Positions 28,171 through 36,665 of a DNA stretch of 64,000 nt are shown piece by piece. Location: assembly GCA_021776195.1 (NCBI GenBank), contig JAJFGK010000075.1, positions 26,088 through 90,087 on the forward strand, given 5' to 3'. Made by a program: the position numbers and the translations under genes. Numbering within the stretch: the stretch's first letter is position 1; every line of letters begins with the position of its first letter. The DNA comes from Kiloniellaceae bacterium (GTDB lineage Bacteria > Pseudomonadota > Alphaproteobacteria > Kiloniellales > Kiloniellaceae). The notes below the pieces were generated by a model. That model did not search any database, was not told where the DNA came from, and worked only from the letters and a program-made list of their open reading frames with translations.

Positions 28171-29778
28171 ATGCATCAGACACCCCGGGCTTGCCGCGGC
28201 ATGTTCACCGCGCCCCACCACCTGGCGGCGCAGACCGGCCTGACCGTGCTGCGCGAGGGCGGCAACGCGGTGGAGGCCATGGTCGCGGCGGCGGCCACAG
28301 TCGCGGTGGTCTATCCGCATATGAACGCGCTGGGCGGCGACGGCTTCTGGCTGATCCATCTGCCGGGCCAGGGCGCGCCCATCGCCATCAGGGCCTGCGG
28401 CTTTGCCGGCGCCAAGGCCACGCCGGCCTTCTATCGCGCGGCCGGCTGCGACGCGATTCCTTTTCGCGGGCCCCTGGCGGCCAACACCGTGGCGGGTGCG
28501 ATCGACGGCTGGCGCGAGGCGCTGGCGGTCAGCAGCGAAATCGGCGGCACGCTCAGTCTCGAACGCCTCCTGGAGGAGGCGATCCACTACGCGGAAGACG
28601 GCGCGCCGGTCACCGAAAGTCAACGTCACTTCACCACGGAAAAAGGCCCCGAGCTGAACGATGTGCCTGGCTTCAAGGCGACCTTCGCGCCGGGCGGCGC
28701 GGTGCCCGAGCGCGGCGCGCTTTTCAAGCTGCCGGCCCTGGCCGGCAGTCTGAAGACCCTGGCCGCCGAGGGCCTGGACGATTTCTATCGCGGCGCCCTG
28801 GGACGCCGGATCGCCGCAGAGCTCGCTCGCGTCGGCAGTCCGGTGACCGCCGAGGATCTGGCCGGCTATCGCGCCCAGCGGGTCGAGCCGCTGGTCCTGG
28901 AGACCTCGGTGGGGCGGGTCTACAACCACCCGCCGCCGACCCAGGGTCTCACCTCCTTGATGATTCTCGGGCTCTTCGATCAGCTCGGCATCGCCGAGGC
29001 CGAGGGCGTCGATTACCTCCACGCCATGGCCGAGGCGACCAAGGCATCGGTCGTGCTGCGCGACGAACTGGTGACCGATCCCGGCCGGATGCGGGCCGAC
29101 CCGCAGAACCTGTTGCGACCCGAGGTGCTGGCTGCCCAGGCCCAGGGGCTCGACCGCGAGCGGGCCAGCCCCTGGCCGCGCCCCGACGGCGCTGGAGGCG
29201 GTATCGGCGGGGATACCATCTGGATGGGGGCGGTCGATGCCAGCGGCCTGGCGGTCAGTTTCATCCAGTCGATCTACTGGGACTTCGGCTCCGGTCTGGT
29301 GCTGGAGGACAGCGGGATCCTGTGGCAGAACCGCGGCGCCTCGTTCCAGCTCGCCCCCGGGCACCTGCGCGAACTGGCGCCCGGGCGCATGCCCTTCCAC
29401 ACCCTGAACCCGGCCCTGGCGACCCTGAACGACGGCCGGGTCATGACCTATGGCTGCATGGGCGGCGAGGGCCAGCCGCAGACCCAGGCGGCGATCTTCA
29501 GCCGCATCATGCTCTTCGGCCAGGAGCCCCAGGCCGCCCTGACCGCGCCGCGCTGGCTGCTCGGCAAGACCTGGGGCGAGGGCGCGAACAACCTGAAACT
29601 CGAAGCCCGCTTCGACCCGGCCGTGGTGGCCGCGCTCAGGGCGGCCGGTCACGAAGTCGAGACCATCGCGCCCTTCTCGGACGACATGGGCCACGGCGGA
29701 GCCATCGTGCTGCGCCCGGACGGGGTCATGGAGGGGGCGGGCGACCCGCGCAGCGACGGCGGCGCGGTCGGATTTTAG
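28171..29778 (+). CDS. Gamma-glutamyltransferase family protein
   Basis: 535 residues, N-terminal nucleophile hydrolase. Family segments: GGNAVEAMVAAAATVAVVYP, MNALGGDGFWL and PPPTQGLTSL. The autoprocessing and nucleophile threonine is probably in GGGIGGDTIWMGAVD; true GGT has TTH there, so the specificity differs. It may be a GGT-like amidase. There is no signal peptide, unlike periplasmic Ggt. Its stop overlaps the convergent GFA gene by 4 bp. It neighbours amine-oxidising enzymes, which would fit gamma-glutamylated amine breakdown, but that is inference. Confidence 0.87.
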   Translation: MHQTPRACRGMFTAPHHLAAQTGLTVLREGGNAVEAMVAAAATVAVVYPHMNALGGDGFWLIHLPGQGAPIAIRACGFAGAKATPAFYRAAGCDAIPFRGPLAANTVAGAIDGWREALAVSSEIGGTLSLERLLEEAIHYAEDGAPVTESQRHFTTEKGPELNDVPGFKATFAPGGAVPERGALFKLPALAGSLKTLAAEGLDDFYRGALGRRIAAELARVGSPVTAEDLAGYRAQRVEPLVLETSVGRVYNHPPPTQGLTSLMILGLFDQLGIAEAEGVDYLHAMAEATKASVVLRDELVTDPGRMRADPQNLLRPEVLAAQAQGLDRERASPWPRPDGAGGGIGGDTIWMGAVDASGLAVSFIQSIYWDFGSGLVLEDSGILWQNRGASFQLAPGHLRELAPGRMPFHTLNPALATLNDGRVMTYGCMGGEGQPQTQAAIFSRIMLFGQEPQAALTAPRWLLGKTWGEGANNLKLEARFDPAVVAALRAAGHEVETIAPFSDDMGHGGAIVLRPDGVMEGAGDPRSDGGAVGF

Positions 29779-30212
29779 GCCCCGTCTTTGCCTTTCGTGA
29801 CCGCGCCGGGGTAGCGCGGCAGGTTGTCGGCGACATCGAACCAGGCAATCCGCTCCCCATAGTAGGTGTGGTCCCGCGGGACAAAGCCGTCGGGATGGTC
29901 AAGCGTGCCGATGTGGAACTCGATGATCGCACCGCTCGAGGCGCTGGTGCAGCCTTCCCACGTCAGGGGGGTGCCACAGAGACCGCAGAAGGCCCGCTGC
30001 ACGCCCGGCGATGAGTTGTAGAGGCTCCGCTCGCGCCCGCTGAAGCGAACCCGGTCCGCATTGAAGCCCACGTAGGTGACGACCGGGGCACCGCTATGCC
30101 GCCGACAGCTACGACAGTGGCAATGCCCGATTCCCAAGGCCTCCCCCCTTGCCTCGTAGCGCACCGCGCCGCACATGCAGCCGCCGGCCAGGACGACCGA
30201 ATCTTCTCCCAT
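29775..30212 (-). CDS. GFA family (glutathione-dependent formaldehyde-activating/CENP-V) protein
   Basis: 145 residues. Zinc-binding cysteines are in GGCMCGAVRY, HCHCRSCRRHSGA and FCGLCGTPL, the standard pattern of the family. Annotated members act on S-hydroxymethylglutathione, but most have no proven function. The ATG at 30212 has a GGGAG site; the longer frame to 30350 is not family-like. The 3' end overlaps the gamma-glutamyltransferase gene by 4 bp. Confidence 0.9.
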   Translation of the reverse strand: MGEDSVVLAGGCMCGAVRYEARGEALGIGHCHCRSCRRHSGAPVVTYVGFNADRVRFSGRERSLYNSSPGVQRAFCGLCGTPLTWEGCTSASSGAIIEFHIGTLDHPDGFVPRDHTYYGERIAWFDVADNLPRYPGAVTKGKDGA

Positions 30213-30353
30213 GACCAAGCTCCCATTATTCAGGTGTTCTGGCGCGAACCGTAGCAAGAAGACTCGGTCGGAGCTTAAGAATACGCAGGCCCGACGGGTC
30301 GCTGCCAATTTCTCCTGACAAAATTGGTCCTGGACGCGGACAGCGCCCAAAAA

Positions 30354-31922
30354 TCAGGCGCTGGCATCGGAACCCGCGGGGCCCGGGAAATGGCAGTCGG
30401 CATCGGGGTCCAGTGGAAAGACCGGCCGGGGCAGGTGGCGCCAGTCGAAGCGCGAGAGGACCGGACTGGTCAGACCGGGGGTATCGACCTCGATCACCTG
30501 AGCCGGCCCGAACCAGGGCGCAAAGCCGGCGCGGAAGTGGCCCCGCGATTTTACGCAGACCGTGCGCGCCGCGCCGATGTCGATGCCGAACTGTTCGAAA
30601 AACAGAGGGTCGGCGGTTTGTTGACGATCGCTGATGACGGCGACTTGAACGCCCCCCTCGCCGCCGATTTCGAGCAGCGCGGCAGGCCCCAGTCGGAGCT
30701 GGCTGTCCTTGTAGATGCCAAGCCGGCCGACAATGTCGCCGTCCGCCAGGGCGACCACCCGGGCCGCGGCCGCGAACTCCTTGGCCTGCTCGGTCTCGCC
30801 GGCGCGGTTGAAGCGCGCCTGGAAGCGCCCGCCGATGCCCAACTCGTGGGCTTCTCCGGCCAGGGCGGAATCGACGAAGGATCCCATGAGAACCGAGCGC
30901 GCGCCGGCCTCGACCAGGGCCGCGAGCAGCCAGGTGGTGTTGCCGCCGGCGCCACCGCCGGGGTTGTCCGCCACCTCGGCGACGATCGTTGCCGGTAGGC
31001 TGGGATCGCGGCCGCGCGCGACGGCCAGGGCCACCGCGTCATCCAGCGCGGTCAAGGGTTTCTGGAACTCCTGGCGCCACGACCAGACCTTTTCGGCGAG
31101 TTCGTCGGCCAGGGCGTCGGCCTCGGCCTGCTCGTCGCGGGCGGTGACCACGATCGAAAGCCCGCACTTGGGCGAGTCGCTGAAGGCGAAGCCGCCCAGG
31201 ATTGAGACGTTGAGGATGGTGCCCCCCGTCTCGCGCTTGCGCCTTTGCGCGTAGTCGATGGCCCGGCCATAGGGTCCCTCGGCGGTGAGCAGCGTCACCG
31301 TGGGAGGGAACAGGGGCAGACGCCGGAAGGCGGCCCGGGCCTTGACGCCGGACAGCAGGGTCCGGGTCGCGAGGGCCGCCTCTTCGCCGCGTTCGGCCAT
31401 GTCGACGTGCGGGTTGGTCTGATAGCCGATCAGGATGTCGGCGGCGGCCACCATTCGATCGGAGACGTTGGCGTGGAGGTCCAGTGTCACGACTATCGCG
31501 ACGTCGGGGCCGACCGCTTGCCGGACCCGTTCGATCAGCTCGCCATCCGGGTCGTGATCCTCGCTCGCCACCATGGCGCCGTGCTGGCTGAGATAGACCG
31601 CATCGAGCGGCAGCGCGGCGGCAATGCCGGTGACGATCGCGTCGACGGTGGCGCGGAAGAAGGCCTGGTCCACCGGACCCTTGGGTTCGGTATCGGTCAG
31701 TAGGGTGGGGATCGACGTCCAGGGCCCGAGCAGATCCATGGTCTGGACGAAGGCGCTCATCTCGCGGGCGACCGTGCTCGGGCTCCGCCGGGCCTCGGCC
31801 ATCAGGGCGTTTCCGGTGAGATTGCAGCGGGCGCGAAAATCCGCTTCGCTGGCGGGTGGCGCGAAGGCGTTGCTCTCCAGCATGATCCCGCCCAGCGCCA
31901 CGCGTGGCGTGGCGGGCCTCAT
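30354..31922 (-). CDS. M81 family metallopeptidase (MlrC-like)
   Basis: 522 residues. N-terminal MlrC domain with GGIMLESNAF, LSQHGAMVASEDHDPDGEL (zinc-site HGA/ED) and TLDLHANVSD; C-terminal MlrC domain with DNPGGGAGGNTT. The founding member helps degrade linearised microcystin in Sphingomonas, but homologues are widespread and their usual substrates unknown. The start at 31922 (MRPATPRVAL) fits the family. No gene of the same operon is seen. Confidence 0.9.
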   Translation of the reverse strand: MRPATPRVALGGIMLESNAFAPPASEADFRARCNLTGNALMAEARRSPSTVAREMSAFVQTMDLLGPWTSIPTLLTDTEPKGPVDQAFFRATVDAIVTGIAAALPLDAVYLSQHGAMVASEDHDPDGELIERVRQAVGPDVAIVVTLDLHANVSDRMVAAADILIGYQTNPHVDMAERGEEAALATRTLLSGVKARAAFRRLPLFPPTVTLLTAEGPYGRAIDYAQRRKRETGGTILNVSILGGFAFSDSPKCGLSIVVTARDEQAEADALADELAEKVWSWRQEFQKPLTALDDAVALAVARGRDPSLPATIVAEVADNPGGGAGGNTTWLLAALVEAGARSVLMGSFVDSALAGEAHELGIGGRFQARFNRAGETEQAKEFAAAARVVALADGDIVGRLGIYKDSQLRLGPAALLEIGGEGGVQVAVISDRQQTADPLFFEQFGIDIGAARTVCVKSRGHFRAGFAPWFGPAQVIEVDTPGLTSPVLSRFDWRHLPRPVFPLDPDADCHFPGPAGSDASA

Positions 31923-32102
31923 GGTGCTGGCTCGACGATCGACACGTGGACAACCTCCGTTCGGGCGATGTCGAAAGCCGACATTTCCTGAATGAAACCC
32001 GGCCCTGAATGAACCCCGAATTGTCTCCAGTGGCAACGTCAAGGATGACGCGAGACAGTGTTACCTGGAATACTTGGGAACCGCGGACCGCCTCGTGGGT
32101 GC

Positions 32103-32366
32103 CTAGCGGGCCGCCGGCTCGGCGCTCTTCTCGGCTTCGGCGCGCTGCTTCTCGACGATCTTGGCGCGCGCTTCCAACAGCGTTTCGTGGAGACCCAGAA
32201 CCGCCCGGCTGCCGGTGGTCTGGCAGAGCGCCGGCACCAGGGCATGGACGAAACAGGCCAAAGACCCGGTGAACATGCGCCAGCCGAAGGCGGATGCGAA
32301 GGCGGCATGCTCGCCGTAGCTTTCGCCAACGGAAGCCGGATGGTCGAGGAAGAGTTTTTTGATCAT
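32103..32366 (-). CDS. DUF6356 family small protein, copy 2 of tandem pair
   Basis: 87 residues. N-terminal LFLDHPASVGESYGEHAAFASAFG followed by one hydrophobic span (WRMFTGSLACFVHALVPALC) and a charged C-terminal helix ending in EAEKSAEPAAR. It is clearly paralogous to the next gene upstream. The HPASVGESYGEH motif is what I recall as DUF6356. Function unknown; probably a small inner-membrane protein with one span. Confidence 0.8.
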   Translation of the reverse strand: MIKKLFLDHPASVGESYGEHAAFASAFGWRMFTGSLACFVHALVPALCQTTGSRAVLGLHETLLEARAKIVEKQRAEAEKSAEPAAR

Positions 32367-32420
32367 CGTGGTTAGCGACTAGCCCTGAAAGGTGAAGAAA
32401 ACCCTTTCAAGCATAGCGCG

Positions 32421-32681
32421 TTAGGCAGCGTCTGCAATCTCCCGCACGGAGGTTTTGTTGGCGCCGGCCTTGCGGTTTCGGTTTGTCACCATCTGGTCGT
32501 GCAGTGTCGTAATCATCGCGCTGCCGGTCTTGACGAAGAGGAAGGGCAGCAAGGCGTGGACCAAACAGGCCAGTCCGGTCAGGACCATGCGAAAGCCAAA
32601 GGAGGAGGCCATGACCAGGTGCTCGCCATAGGTCTCGTCGACGCTGGCGGGGTGGTCGGTGAAGAGGCGAGTCAAGGTCAC
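32421..32681 (-). CDS. DUF6356 family small protein, copy 1 of tandem pair
   Basis: 86 residues from a GTG at 32681, which is preferred because CGGAGACC precedes it and the product then aligns end to end with its paralogue (LFTDHPASVDETYGEH, then a hydrophobic VLTGLACLVHALLPFLF). The open frame reaches 32753 without matching sequence. The two copies are separated by 54 bp and share about half their residues, so the duplication is not recent. Confidence 0.8.
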   Translation of the reverse strand: MTLTRLFTDHPASVDETYGEHLVMASSFGFRMVLTGLACLVHALLPFLFVKTGSAMITTLHDQMVTNRNRKAGANKTSVREIADAA

Positions 32682-32816
32682 GGGCGGTCTCCGGTTTGGT
32701 TGTCTGAACAGAACGTAACGTCGCTGACGGGAAAAATTTTTGCTCAATTTCACAGTACAGAGGAATTTTTAGGAGTTCTATGCTACGAATGTAGAGATTA
32801 TTAGGAAATTATATCG

Positions 32817-33278
32817 ATGGATGCGTTCGATAAGAAAATTCTGACCGCCTTGCAGCGCGATGCGAGCCTGTCCATGGCGGCGCTGGCGGAACAGGTCGGC
32901 CTGTCCTCGACGCCCTGCTGGCGGCGGGTTCAGCTTCTCGAGAAGGCCGGCGTGCTGAAGCGCCGGGTGGCGATCGCCGATGCCGAAGCCCTGAACGTCG
33001 CGGTGACGGTCTTCGTCCGGATCCGCACCGATCAGCACAGCGCCGCCTGGCTCGAACGTTTTCGCAAGGCGGTCTCGGCTATTCCCGAAATCATCGGCCT
33101 CTACCGGATGTCGGGCGACATCGACTATCTGCTGCGTATCGTGGTGCCGGATATCGCCGCCTATGATTCGGTCTATCAGCGCCTGATTCAGAAGGTCCAG
33201 TTCGCCGAGGTCAGCGCCAACTTCGCCATGGAGACGCTCAAGGAGACAACCGAGTTGCCGCTTCACTATGTCGATTGA
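32817..33278 (+). CDS. Lrp/AsnC family transcriptional regulator
   Basis: 153 residues. N-terminal helix-turn-helix (LDKKIL-like DKKILTALQRDASLSMAALA, LSSTPCWRRVQLLEKAGVL) and C-terminal RAM ligand-binding domain (YRMSGDIDYLLRIVVPD). Usually senses amino acids. It is divergent from the DUF6356 pair and directly followed by a CDF-type transporter, so it may regulate either. Confidence 0.93.
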   Translation: MDAFDKKILTALQRDASLSMAALAEQVGLSSTPCWRRVQLLEKAGVLKRRVAIADAEALNVAVTVFVRIRTDQHSAAWLERFRKAVSAIPEIIGLYRMSGDIDYLLRIVVPDIAAYDSVYQRLIQKVQFAEVSANFAMETLKETTELPLHYVD

Positions 33279-33326
33279 GTGTCGCGGGAACTGGGACTAG
33301 GGTTTGTCAAGGAAGGGAGTTTCTTC

Positions 33327-34004
33327 TTGAGCGGAAGTTGCGGACACAACGCAAGCTTCGACGGCGCGTCGCCAGCCTTTCGGCGCGCGCTCTGGGCGGT
33401 GATCGCGATCAACGCGGTGATGTTCGTGGTCGAGATGACCGCCGGCGTTCTCGGCGGCTCCCAAGCCTTGCAGGCCGACGCCCTGGATTTTCTTGCCGAC
33501 ACCGCGACCTACGCGCTCAGTCTTTTCGTCATTGGTCGGCCCTTGCTGTGGCGCGCCCGGGCGGCGCTCTTCAAGGGCCTGTCCCTCGGCGCCCTCGGCC
33601 TCTGGGTCCTGGGCAGCACGCTCTATTCGGTCTTCGTTCTGGGCACGCCCCGGGCCGAGATCATGGGGCTGGTCGGTGCCCTGGCGCTGGCCGCCAACCT
33701 GGCCAGCGTGTTGCTGTTGCTGCGCTTTCGAGATGGCGATTCCAACGTGCGCTCGGTCTGGCTCTGCAGCCGCAACGACGCGATCGGCAATGTCGCGGTC
33801 CTGGTCGCGGCGCTGGGGGTCTGGGGCAGCGGCACCGCCTGGCCCGATCTCGCGGTGGCGGCCATCATGGCCAGCCTCTTTCTGAGCGGGGCTGTACAGA
33901 TCCTGCGTCAGGCCCTGGGAGAATTGAATACGGTCGCGGCGACGCTGCCGGACTGTCCCCTTTGTGAAGGCCCCGAACCCTGTCCGATGCACGCCCCAAC
34001 ATAA
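33327..34004 (+). CDS. CzcD-like cation transporter (CDF-related) with altered metal site
   Basis: 225 residues with about six membrane spans. Opens SGSCGHNASFD and matches the CzcD-like cation transporter group. In span 2 the usual HxxxD reads DALDFLAD, and in span 5 SRNDAIGN replaces HxxxD, so zinc binding as in YiiP is unlikely to be identical. The TTG at 33327 is chosen since GGAAGGGAG lies 7 bp before it; a GTG at 33279 abuts the regulator stop but lacks a ribosome site. The C-terminus DCPLCEGPEPCPMH is cysteine-rich. Its end overlaps the sulfatase gene. Confidence 0.8.
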   Translation: MSGSCGHNASFDGASPAFRRALWAVIAINAVMFVVEMTAGVLGGSQALQADALDFLADTATYALSLFVIGRPLLWRARAALFKGLSLGALGLWVLGSTLYSVFVLGTPRAEIMGLVGALALAANLASVLLLLRFRDGDSNVRSVWLCSRNDAIGNVAVLVAALGVWGSGTAWPDLAVAAIMASLFLSGAVQILRQALGELNTVAATLPDCPLCEGPEPCPMHAPT

Positions 34005-35599
34005 TCCTGATCCTGGCCGACGACATGGGCTTTGCCGATCTCGGCTGCATGGGCTCGGAGATCAGGACGCCGAACATCGATGCCATGGCCTCGCGCGGTG
34101 CGATCCTGACGGCGCTCTACAATTGCGCGCGCTGCTGCCCGACCCGGGCTTCGCTGTTGACCGGCCTCTATCCGCACAAGGCGGGGATCGGCCATATGGG
34201 CACCGACCTGGGCCGGCCCGCCTATCAGGGTTATCTGCGCCAGGACGCGGTCACCATCGCCGAGTGTCTGCGGCTGGGCGGCTATCGCACCATGATGGCC
34301 GGCAAGTGGCACGTCGGCGGCGACTACGATCCGATGGATGCCGACAACTGGCAACACGGCGATGCCAAGCATCCCACGCCGCGGGACCGGGGCTTCGATC
34401 ATTTCTATGGTACCCTGGACGGCGCGGGCAGCTTCTTCTTCCCCCATTACATCGAAGAGGACGACCGCCGGGTCGAAATCACAGGCGACGACTTTTACCT
34501 GACCGATGCGATCAGCGAGAAGGCCGGCGCAATGATCGGCTCGGCGGTGGCGGACGAGACTCCCTTCTTCCTGTACCTCGCCTACACCGCGCCGCACTGG
34601 CCCTTGCAGGCCTGGCCCGAGGACATCGCCCGCTACGAGGGCCGCTATCGCCAGGGCTGGGACGCGATCCGCACGGCGCGTCACGAGGAAATGCTGGGCC
34701 GCGGCCTGCTCGACCGCGGCTGGCCGATCTCGCCGCGCGATCCCGACGCGCCGCCCTGGGAGGACGCGCCGCACCCCGACTGGCAGGACCTGCGCATGGC
34801 CGTCTATGCCGCGATGGTCGATCGCATGGACCAGGGCATCGGCCGTGTAATGGCGACCCTCAGGCGCCTGGGGGTCGAAGACGACACCCTGGTGCTGTTT
34901 CTGTCCGACAATGGCGGCTGCGCCGAGTTCATGTCCGAGGACGGCTGGGCCCGCCACTATCCGGTCGATCTGCCGGGCGGTCGCCGGGTCACGACGGGCA
35001 ACCTGCCGGACCTGCGCCCGGGCGATGCCCAGACCTTCATGAGCTACGACCTGCCCTGGGCCAACGTCTCCAACGCGCCCTTCCGGCTCTTCAAGCATTG
35101 GGTCCACGAAGGCGGCATCTCGACGCCGCTGGTGGTGCAGTGGCCGGCCGGCCTGACCAAAGGCGGCCAGGTCAGCGCGACTCCCTGCCATGTGGTCGAT
35201 ATCCTGCCGACGCTGCTGGAGGCGGCCGGCGTCGCCTATCCACGCGAGCACGCCGACCACGCGATCCAGGCGGCCGACGGCGAGTCGTTGCTCGGTCTCC
35301 TGCGCGGCGAGGACTGGGCGCGCGAGCAACCGATCTTCTGGGAGCACGAAGGCAATGCGGCGATCCGGCTCGGTGCGTGGAAGCTGGTGCGCCGCAGCGG
35401 CCGGCCTTGGGAACTCTACAACATGGACCGGGACCGCACCGAACTGCACGACCTGAGCGCGCGCGACCGCCCGACCGTGGATCGCCTGGCCCGCGACCAC
35501 GCGGCCTGGAGCGAGACCGTCGGCGTCGTCCCCTGGGACCGCATCGAAGCGGAGGTGATCCGCCTCTGGGCCAGGGGCGGACGGCTCACGGACGGATAG
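33980..35599 (+). CDS. Arylsulfatase (FGly type) with probable CTG start
   Basis: About 539 residues. Sulfatase motifs: NIILILADDMG with the metal ligands D14 and D15, formylglycine signature C52-C-P-T-R, GKWHVGG, APHWPLQA and LFLSDNGG. Hydrolyses sulfate esters once Cys52 is matured to formylglycine. The first ATG of the frame (34025) would remove D14/D15, so translation must begin earlier. No ATG, GTG or TTG lies between there and the stop at 33965-33967; CTG at 33980, with AAGG 9 bp before it, gives LSDARPNIIL. The gene overlaps the transporter gene by 25 bp. No signal peptide is seen. Confidence 0.85.
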   Translation: MSDARPNIILILADDMGFADLGCMGSEIRTPNIDAMASRGAILTALYNCARCCPTRASLLTGLYPHKAGIGHMGTDLGRPAYQGYLRQDAVTIAECLRLGGYRTMMAGKWHVGGDYDPMDADNWQHGDAKHPTPRDRGFDHFYGTLDGAGSFFFPHYIEEDDRRVEITGDDFYLTDAISEKAGAMIGSAVADETPFFLYLAYTAPHWPLQAWPEDIARYEGRYRQGWDAIRTARHEEMLGRGLLDRGWPISPRDPDAPPWEDAPHPDWQDLRMAVYAAMVDRMDQGIGRVMATLRRLGVEDDTLVLFLSDNGGCAEFMSEDGWARHYPVDLPGGRRVTTGNLPDLRPGDAQTFMSYDLPWANVSNAPFRLFKHWVHEGGISTPLVVQWPAGLTKGGQVSATPCHVVDILPTLLEAAGVAYPREHADHAIQAADGESLLGLLRGEDWAREQPIFWEHEGNAAIRLGAWKLVRRSGRPWELYNMDRDRTELHDLSARDRPTVDRLARDHAAWSETVGVVPWDRIEAEVIRLWARGGRLTDG

Positions 35600-35681
35600 G
35601 AAGGGTAGGGGTTTCCTGCCGCCGAAGAACCACCGCCCCGCCAGACCGCCAATGCCACCTCGGCTTCGGATCTCGCCCGCT

Positions 35682-35888
35682 TTACTCGTACTTGAACGAC
35701 AGCTTCAGCTTGGTCCGGAAGGCGACGACCTTGCCGCCGTCGATCTGCAGGTCTTGGTCGACGACCTGGGCGATCCTCAGGTCGCGCAATGACTGGCCTG
35801 CCTTCTCGACCGCCGCCGAGGCGGCTTTTTCCCAGGACTCGCTGCTGACACCGACAATTTCTATGACCTTGTAAACGCTCTCTGCCAT
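35682..35888 (-). CDS. Dodecin (flavin-binding small protein)
   Basis: 68 residues, typical dodecin length. Sequence pattern VYKVIEIVGVSSESWEKAASAAVEKA, shortened here to VYKVIEIVG and SWEKAA, and the C-terminal KVVAFRTKLKLSFKYE strand fit the family. Forms dodecameric hollow spheres that store riboflavin or FMN. Start at 35888 with an AGGAGAAG ribosome site. The region upstream holds a five-unit tandem repeat. Confidence 0.93.
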   Translation of the reverse strand: MAESVYKVIEIVGVSSESWEKAASAAVEKAGQSLRDLRIAQVVDQDLQIDGGKVVAFRTKLKLSFKYE

Positions 35889-35924
35889 GATCTTCTCCTC
35901 GGGTTTGTGTGAATGAATTCGTAT

Positions 35925-35989
35925 GAATGGTCCTGGCGAATGGTCCAGGGGAATGGTCCGGGCGAATGGTCCGGGCGAATGGCCCCGGC
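35925..35989. repeat. 13-bp tandem repeat, five units
   Basis: Units GAATGGTCCTGGC, GAATGGTCCAGGG, GAATGGTCCGGGC (twice) and GAATGGCCCCGGC at exact 13-bp period. Located 37-101 bp upstream of the dodecin start, i.e. in its presumptive promoter or leader. Confidence 0.92.
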
Positions 35990-36072
35990 TGGTCTGTGGC
36001 GACCTCCGGTTGCTCCCGAATTTTTCGTCATGATAGCCCATGTTGGCACCGCGCGATACGCCGCCGTCAGAT

Positions 36073-36603
36073 TCACTCCCCGGTCTCCAGAGGCACGCCC
36101 AGGGACTTCAGCATCCGCCCCACGCAGACATAGAAGCTGGCGGTGAGGACGAGTTCGACAATTTCGGCCTCGGAGAAGTGCGGCTTCAACGCGTCTATCG
36201 TGGCCGCGGACGCGGCGGGGCCGACGGTGACCTCCTCGGCCAGCCGCAAGGCGGCGGCCTCCGGTGCCGAGAAGCTCGTGGCGATCTCGCCGCGCCGCAA
36301 GGCTTCGATCTCGATGCCGGTGACTCCAGCCTCGCGGGCCATGGCTTTGTGATGGACCCACTCATAGGATGTCTCGGTGATGGCGGCACCGCGCAGGATC
36401 ATCATTTCGCGCAGCCGGCGCGGCGTCGTGGATTCGAGCCGAAGCGGCCAGGCCAAGTCCAACCAGGCCCGCAGCATGGCCGGCGAGTGGCCAAGCACAC
36501 GGTAGAGATTGGGGATCCGCGCCCGCCGTTCCCGCACCTCGTCGAAGAGGGCGCGCAGCCGCGGGTCGTCGGGCTCTGGTGAGAGCATCGGCAGGCGGGC
36601 CAT
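36073..36603 (-). CDS. Carboxymuconolactone decarboxylase (AhpD-like fold) family protein
   Basis: 176 residues, all-helical. SPAMLRAWLDLAWPLR, LREMMILRGAAIT, YEWVHHKAMAREAGV and ELVLTASFYVCVGRML follow the CMD family. The AhpD CxxC pair is absent (SYEWVHH instead), so peroxidase-reductase activity is unlikely; this belongs to the decarboxylase-like branch with unknown function. It shares the strand with, and lies 62 bp after, a TauD-type gene. Confidence 0.85.
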   Translation of the reverse strand: MARLPMLSPEPDDPRLRALFDEVRERRARIPNLYRVLGHSPAMLRAWLDLAWPLRLESTTPRRLREMMILRGAAITETSYEWVHHKAMAREAGVTGIEIEALRRGEIATSFSAPEAAALRLAEEVTVGPAASAATIDALKPHFSEAEIVELVLTASFYVCVGRMLKSLGVPLETGE

Positions 36604-36665
36604 CGCGGCACTCCTTCATTGGACCGCCGATCGCAGCCGGCGCTTGCGGAAAACCAAGTCGCTTG

